A DNA stretch of 45,889 nucleotides from CAIZGX01 sp964430305 (GTDB lineage: Bacteria > Bacteroidota > Bacteroidia > Flavobacteriales_D > Sanyastnellaceae): contig CAYSEX010000013.1 in the NCBI GenBank assembly GCA_964430305.1, positions 1 through 45,889 of the forward strand, in the 5' to 3' direction. The notes beneath the pieces were generated by a model, which was not told where the DNA came from, did no database searches, and worked only from the letters and a program-made list of their open reading frames with translations. A program made the translations under genes and the position numbers. Each line of letters opens with the position of its first letter. Positions within the stretch are counted from its first letter, which is position 1. Below are positions 41,067 through 45,889 of the stretch, one piece after another.

Positions 41067-42413
41067 CTATTTCAAATTCCAATTAAAACGGTACGTACAA
41101 TTTTTATATTCTTCTGCTACGAACGAATAATTCTTTTTCAAAGCTTTCTGCACCCAGGTGTCTGTGACACGTTGCTTTTCAAGCGCATCTGTCTTGGCTT
41201 GAAACAATTCGTAATCTTGCTCCATATTGGCTCTGTGAGCAGGAATACGAGCATCTAATTTAAAAATAACATAGGCATCTTTACCATTGGGCTGCTTCAC
41301 AACCATAGGTTCTGAGAACTCCCCGACTTGCAATTTTGAGAGAGCCAAATTCAATTCTGGAGTTAGGCTTGATACGTCATGACGCGAACCTCCAGACTGC
41401 ATATTCATGACTTTACCGAAAGCATTCTTCGTATCTTCATCGGTACTGAAACGCGATGCAGCAGCAGAAAAAGAGATCTTATTGTTTTTCAAATTTTGAT
41501 ATATGGTATCCATTTGCAACCGACATTTATCAAAATCGGCATCGGAAATTTTAGGCGACATCAAGATGTGACAAGACCTGTAAAACTCCCCTCTTTTCTC
41601 AACTGTTTTAACAAAATGGTATCCGTATACCGATTTGAACACAGGTGAATAGTCATTCTCTGCGGTGGTAAAAACGGCAGATTCATATTCGGGAACGAAA
41701 GAACCTTTGCGTAACATGTCATAACATCCGCCTTTGTATTTCGATCCCGGATCTTCACTCCAACGTCTCGCTTGAATGGTCATACTTGTTCTACCCGCCA
41801 CAATATCTGCTCGAATACTGTCTAAGAAATGAATGATTCGCTGATTCTCCTTTTCAGGAATCATGGGAGCAATTACAATCTGAGAGTATTGAATTTGCTC
41901 ACCAATTAATGGTAATGAATCAATAGGAAGCGTATTCACATATTTCAAAACCATGGAAGGTGTAATTTGTACATTCTTCGTAATTTCTTCTTGCTTCTTT
42001 TGAACTAAGATTTGGTCTTTAATTAAATCGAAGAAGTCAATTTTCAATTCTGCAACAGATTTGCCGTAGTACGATTCAAATGCTTCCACAGAACCAAACA
42101 TTTCTAAGAAATAACTGATTCTTCTTTCAACTTGGCTATTCACTTCACCGTCTGTGACCTCTACACTATCTAATTTCGCTTGGTGCAGCAACAACTTCTG
42201 ATACATCAAATCTTCGAATAAGGTGCATTCACGTTGTCTTGGAAAATTTGATTTTCCTTGTGAAATTTCATACTTGGCGTTTTCAAGTTCAGAGAGCAGA
42301 ATGATTTCATTTCCCACACCACCAATTATTTTATCAATGGTAATCCCTGGCTTAGGCTGTGCGTGCAGTCCAAGAGAGACCAACATGGATAAAAACAAGA
42401 TCATTCTAATCAT
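41067..42413 (-). CDS. Periplasmic SurA-like peptidyl-prolyl isomerase
   Basis: A 448-residue SurA-type chaperone for outer-membrane proteins. From ATG 42413 the signal peptide reads MIRMILFLSMLVSLGLHAQ, followed by an N-terminal SurA domain (ITIDKIIGGVGNEIILLSEL), a first parvulin-like domain around 175-270 (SQIVIAP) and a second around 285-390 (SCHILMSPKISDADFD). The longer frame to a TTG at 42434 was rejected because it contains the promoter-like TTG-N20-TAAGTTCG (one mismatch), which ends 6 bases before ATG 42413. It is one of two tandem isomerase genes. Confidence 0.9.
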   Translation of the reverse strand: MIRMILFLSMLVSLGLHAQPKPGITIDKIIGGVGNEIILLSELENAKYEISQGKSNFPRQRECTLFEDLMYQKLLLHQAKLDSVEVTDGEVNSQVERRISYFLEMFGSVEAFESYYGKSVAELKIDFFDLIKDQILVQKKQEEITKNVQITPSMVLKYVNTLPIDSLPLIGEQIQYSQIVIAPMIPEKENQRIIHFLDSIRADIVAGRTSMTIQARRWSEDPGSKYKGGCYDMLRKGSFVPEYESAVFTTAENDYSPVFKSVYGYHFVKTVEKRGEFYRSCHILMSPKISDADFDKCRLQMDTIYQNLKNNKISFSAAASRFSTDEDTKNAFGKVMNMQSGGSRHDVSSLTPELNLALSKLQVGEFSEPMVVKQPNGKDAYVIFKLDARIPAHRANMEQDYELFQAKTDALEKQRVTDTWVQKALKKNYSFVAEEYKNCTYRFNWNLK

Positions 42414-42419
42414 ATACTT

Positions 42420-42450
42420 CGAACTTAATGACAATGAGTAAAGAACACAA
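42420..42450 (-). promoter_or_regulatory. Possible promoter of the SurA-like gene
   Basis: On the minus strand TTG (42450-42448), 20 bases, TAAGTTCG (42427-42420), with one mismatch to TAnnTTTG. It ends 6 bases before ATG 42413. It could give internal transcription within the long operon. Confidence 0.4.
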
Positions 42451-42461
42451 AACTTACTTTT

Positions 42462-44396
42462 TTATTTGGCCAATTGGTACAATACGTCTTCATGTATTTT
42501 GAAGGTGTGCGTATTGCGTAATTCTTTAATCCATTGTTCGTCTAGCAAATTCTGGTATTGTGTGGTTACCAATCCTCTGGCCTCAGATAATTTTTTAGGA
42601 GAACGTCCTAAAATCTCCTGTATATCTACCACAATGACCTGACCATTCAAATCAATATTTTCGCTTAGACCTTCGGTCCAACGAATTTTTCCCAACACCT
42701 CGCGGTCTTCAACACTGAAAAGACCACCTTCTGTTTGCAAGTTTAATTGAGTACCTTGATTCAATTCAGCTGCGGCTTCAGACGGAGACTTACCTGCAAT
42801 GAGCATTCTACGCAAAGAATTTGCTATGTCTTTGTTGGCACATGTATAGATGACCACTTGCGCGCGATCTGGCCACATGAAGCTCGCTTTGTTTTTTTCA
42901 AAAAATTCATTCAATCCTGTGGTATCCTTTACTGCTTTGGTCCACACTTTTTCATCTGTCAACTCAAATAACAAAATGCCTTCCTTGTATTCTTTCATAA
43001 GCAAGCGGAACGCGGGATACTTCTCTTCCAATTTACCATTCTCGAAAGTCATAAGCGCATTCTCAGCAAACAATTTCGCCTCTGCCTTCACATAATCTTG
43101 AGGGTTTAAATTGGTACTAGCTCCTGTGCGATTCACCATTGTAGCGTAGAAGTCACCAACAGAAGTAGATTTTCCATTGAGAACAAAGAGTGGTTTTTTC
43201 AATAAGCGAGCCTTGGCCTTCAGCTTACCAACGTATACACTGCTATCTGCTTTCGATGCAAGTTTGGCAGCATATTTTTCATTGTAAACGAATCCATATT
43301 CTTTTCCAATTTTCTTTAAGAAAGATGCTCTTGTCTGTTCGGCACGGGTGTCTTTGGAAACCTTCGTTTTAATTTCTTTTTCAACTGCCGTGTATGCAGG
43401 AACAGGCTTATACCCTGTACGCTTTACAATGTGCCAACCGTATGTCGTTTTAAATGGCTTCGAAATCTCTTTATCTGCTTTCAATCCAAAAGCAGCCTCT
43501 TCAAATTCAGACACCATTTTATTCGTTCCGAACCATGGAAGTTCACCGCCTTTGTTTTTGGTTGTTACATCGTCACTGTACAAAGAGCACAATTCTTCGA
43601 AAGTCTGTTTACCCTCAAGTGCTTTTTGGTAAATTTCATTGATTTTTATTTCGGCCATATCCTTGTCTCCTTCTTTTTGTGGCTTAACCATAATGTGAGA
43701 AACGTGGATTTCGCCGCGTGCTGGTCTTCTTCCTGTCACCTGAATAATGTGATAGCCGTATTTAGTACGAATAGGCATTGACGTTTCACCCACCTTGGTA
43801 TCATAGGCTCCTTTTTCAAATGGATATACCATCTGGAAGGCCGTGAAATAACCTAAATCACCGAAGTTTTTCTTTACAGAAGGATCTGTGCTGTATTTCA
43901 CCGCTACGTCTGCAAATTTTTCTCCAGCAAGTATTTTCTTTCTTGCTTCCATGGCCTTATTCCAAGCCTTCAAGGTGTCTGCAGCCAACGCTTCTGGCTT
44001 ACACTCAATTAAAATGTGGCTAGCGCGAACTTCTTCTTGCATGTGCGCATAGGCCTCCTTCATGAGCTCGTCAAGTTTAGATTGATCGGTCATGTAAGGA
44101 CGAGCGAGCTGTGCACGATAACCATTCAATTCATACTTGAATTTGGAAACTGTATCGAGACCAGCGTCCATTGCAGCATGCACTTTCAGTTTGAAATTGA
44201 TGAACATTTGCATGTATTCATCTAAAGATTGCTTGGTAATAACTGTGTCTTTTTTGTTCTTCGAGAAAATATTCTCAAATTCCTCCAGTGTTACCTCTTC
44301 CTTATCAATAGTTAATACAACTGCTTGCTTGTTTGGCTGTGCCCAGGCCAAAGCTGAAATTGAAATTGCCATCAGGCATAAAACAATTTTCTTCAT
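42462..44396 (-). CDS. Periplasmic PpiC-type peptidyl-prolyl isomerase with two parvulin domains
   Basis: A 644-residue exported foldase. The signal peptide (MKKIVLCLMAISISALAWAQ) is followed by a SurA-like N-terminal helical domain. Two parvulin domains come next, near 120-225 (VRASHILIECKP ... FGDLGYFTAFQMVYPFEKGA) and 228-335 (IHVSHIMVKPQKEGD ... GGELPWFGTNKMV). A long C-terminal region of about 300 residues without clear catalytic motifs completes it. The ATG at 44396 is preferred to a TTG 3 codons upstream. It lies 17 bases after guaB and 48 bases before the second isomerase; both probably serve outer-membrane or type IX substrates. Confidence 0.9.
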   Translation of the reverse strand: MKKIVLCLMAISISALAWAQPNKQAVVLTIDKEEVTLEEFENIFSKNKKDTVITKQSLDEYMQMFINFKLKVHAAMDAGLDTVSKFKYELNGYRAQLARPYMTDQSKLDELMKEAYAHMQEEVRASHILIECKPEALAADTLKAWNKAMEARKKILAGEKFADVAVKYSTDPSVKKNFGDLGYFTAFQMVYPFEKGAYDTKVGETSMPIRTKYGYHIIQVTGRRPARGEIHVSHIMVKPQKEGDKDMAEIKINEIYQKALEGKQTFEELCSLYSDDVTTKNKGGELPWFGTNKMVSEFEEAAFGLKADKEISKPFKTTYGWHIVKRTGYKPVPAYTAVEKEIKTKVSKDTRAEQTRASFLKKIGKEYGFVYNEKYAAKLASKADSSVYVGKLKAKARLLKKPLFVLNGKSTSVGDFYATMVNRTGASTNLNPQDYVKAEAKLFAENALMTFENGKLEEKYPAFRLLMKEYKEGILLFELTDEKVWTKAVKDTTGLNEFFEKNKASFMWPDRAQVVIYTCANKDIANSLRRMLIAGKSPSEAAAELNQGTQLNLQTEGGLFSVEDREVLGKIRWTEGLSENIDLNGQVIVVDIQEILGRSPKKLSEARGLVTTQYQNLLDEQWIKELRNTHTFKIHEDVLYQLAK

Positions 44397-44413
44397 ACTC
44401 TTCAAATTTGATT

Positions 44414-45889
44414 TTATTTAAAACTATAATTTGGTGCTTCTCGTGTAATAACAACATCATGCGGATGGCTTTCTTTGATACCCGCATTGGTGATGCGAAC
44501 AAACTTTGCTTTTTGCAAATCTGAAATGGTGCGCGCACCGCAATAACCCATTCCCGCACGAAGACCGCCAATAATTTGATGCATCACTTCCATCACAGAA
44601 CCTTTGAACGGCACGCGTCCTGAAATTCCTTCAGGCACCAATTTCTTAATGTCGTCTTCAGCGTCTTGAAAATATCTGTCCTTCGAACCGTGTTGCATAG
44701 CTTCTAGAGAACCCATACCACGGTACGATTTAAATTTCCTACCCTCATAAATGATAGTCTCACCGGGAGACTCTTCCGTACCTGCAAGCATAGAACCAAT
44801 CATAATAGTTGAACCACCCCCCGCCAATGCTTTGGAAATATCACCTGTGAAGCGAATTCCACCATCGGCAATTACAGGAACACCCGTCCCCTGTAGGGCT
44901 TCAGCAACGTTCATTACAGCTGACAATTGGGGAACACCTACACCGGCAATGATGCGCGTTGTGCAAATTGAACCTGGCCCAATACCAACTTTTACGGCAT
45001 CGGCTCCAGCCTCTACCAATGCCAAAGCGGCTTCAGCAGTGGCTATATTTCCCACTACTACGTCTATGTTCTGACCAAACTTTTCTTTTACTTTTCTCAA
45101 AGTATCCAATACACCTTTCGAATGACCATGTGCAGTATCAATGATAACTGCATCAACACCTGCTTTCACTAGAGCTTCAACACGCTCCATGGTATCAATT
45201 GTAACCCCAACTGCGGCGGCACAACGTAAACGTCCCAAACCGTCTTTACACGCATGAGGGTAACGTTTCAATTTTATAATGTCTTTGTATGTGATTAACC
45301 CGAGTAGCTTTCCATCGGGAGCAACTACAGGTAATTTCTCAATTTTCTTCTCTTGAAGTATGGATTCTGCGGCAACCAAATCTTTGGGCTTATCTGTAGT
45401 AACCAGATTTTTGGAAGTCATAACATCGACAATCGCTTTGGAATAATCCTTTTCAAAGCGCAGGTCGCGATTGGTCACAATTCCTTTCAGAATTCCGTTT
45501 CCATCAACAACAGGAATACCTCCAATTTTATGTTCAGCCATGATACCCAGAGCGTCGCCAACGTTAGCAGACTCTAAAAGGGTAATGGGGTCCTGAATCA
45601 TACCACTTTCACTGCGTTTCACTTTGCGAACTTCGGCTGCCTGTGCGGCAATACTCATGTTCTTATGAATAACCGCAATACCCCCAGCTCTTGCCATGGC
45701 AATAGCCATTGAACTTTCTGAAACTGTATCCATAGCGGCCGCTACAACGGGAGTATTCAGTACAATATTTTTCGAAAATGAAGATGCAATAGAGACCTCT
45801 CTTGGAAGGATCTCAGAGTATGCTGGAACAAGCAACACATCGTCATATGTTAAACCTTCACCAATAATTTTTGAATTTGGGTTGGACAT
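44414..45889 (-). CDS. guaB: Inosine-5'-monophosphate dehydrogenase
   Basis: Oxidises IMP to XMP, the committed step of GMP synthesis. The 491-residue protein starts exactly at the window edge (MSNPNSKIIGEGLTYDDVLL), where family members begin, so it looks complete. A catalytic barrel is interrupted by a CBS pair (about 98-210). The catalytic Cys309 lies in GIGPGSICTTRI, and the flap contains YRGMGSLEAM. It is the first visible gene of a seven-gene minus-strand run with tiny gaps or overlaps; the promoter must lie outside the window. Confidence 0.97.
   Translation of the reverse strand: MSNPNSKIIGEGLTYDDVLLVPAYSEILPREVSIASSFSKNIVLNTPVVAAAMDTVSESSMAIAMARAGGIAVIHKNMSIAAQAAEVRKVKRSESGMIQDPITLLESANVGDALGIMAEHKIGGIPVVDGNGILKGIVTNRDLRFEKDYSKAIVDVMTSKNLVTTDKPKDLVAAESILQEKKIEKLPVVAPDGKLLGLITYKDIIKLKRYPHACKDGLGRLRCAAAVGVTIDTMERVEALVKAGVDAVIIDTAHGHSKGVLDTLRKVKEKFGQNIDVVVGNIATAEAALALVEAGADAVKVGIGPGSICTTRIIAGVGVPQLSAVMNVAEALQGTGVPVIADGGIRFTGDISKALAGGGSTIMIGSMLAGTEESPGETIIYEGRKFKSYRGMGSLEAMQHGSKDRYFQDAEDDIKKLVPEGISGRVPFKGSVMEVMHQIIGGLRAGMGYCGARTISDLQKAKFVRITNAGIKESHPHDVVITREAPNYSFK

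Overview
The window looks like a chromosomal segment of a Bacteroidota bacterium, most likely Flavobacteriales close to the Crocinitomicaceae/Cryomorphaceae (inference). The signs are type IX secretion C-terminal sorting domains, the DGSC-type repeat common in secreted Bacteroidota proteins, promoters with the TAnnTTTG -7 box and almost no Shine-Dalgarno sequences, a zinc-free L32, and the gene neighbourhoods. A 100-N run at 25691-25790 shows this is a scaffolded draft assembly. Nearly everything is coding, and no gene-free stretch exceeds 300 bases; the longest is about 180 bases at 36223-36401.

Layout. 1-4289 (-): a giant secreted multidomain protein, cut by the window edge. 4335-6103 (-): pgk and efp. 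6182-7917 (+): DUF177, rpmF and an alpha/beta hydrolase. 7966-10895 (+): fatty-acid genes fabH, accB, accC. 10909-12699 (-): lepA. 12810-19894 (+): M43 metalloprotease, dxs, TonB-dependent receptor, tdk, then a strong terminator. 19943-24227 (-): two sister lipoproteins, a small beta-barrel, alaS. 24259-25592 (+): M23 peptidase and a MerR regulator. 25589-28371 (-): three coupled genes, HAD phosphatase, multispanning membrane protein and UbiA-type transferase. 28431-31406 (+): a light-repair cluster of cryptochrome DASH, DUF2805 and a photolyase-related protein broken by one in-frame TAG. 31403-32838 (-): a 51-aa cysteine-tailed peptide and a type IX-secreted protein. 32881-36222 (+): acs and a symporter-like protein. 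36240-36624: two tRNA genes with a structured spacer carrying a 17-bp copy of a tRNA 3' end. 36659-45889 (-): one long run guaB, two PpiC/SurA-like isomerases, moxR, GT4, MBOAT, SGNH.

Most genes are housekeeping: glycolysis, translation, lipid and isoprenoid precursors, nucleotides, envelope biogenesis. The less ordinary parts are: (i) the HAD / membrane protein / UbiA operon, which could make and use a polyprenyl-phosphate pentose donor; (ii) the light-repair cluster, whose photolyase-like member lacks iron-sulfur cysteines and has an internal amber codon; (iii) a recurrent arrangement in which the -7 promoter box lies only 4-7 bases before the start codon, predicting leaderless mRNAs; and (iv) the tRNA-Ser spacer, which may be the scar of an integration event.
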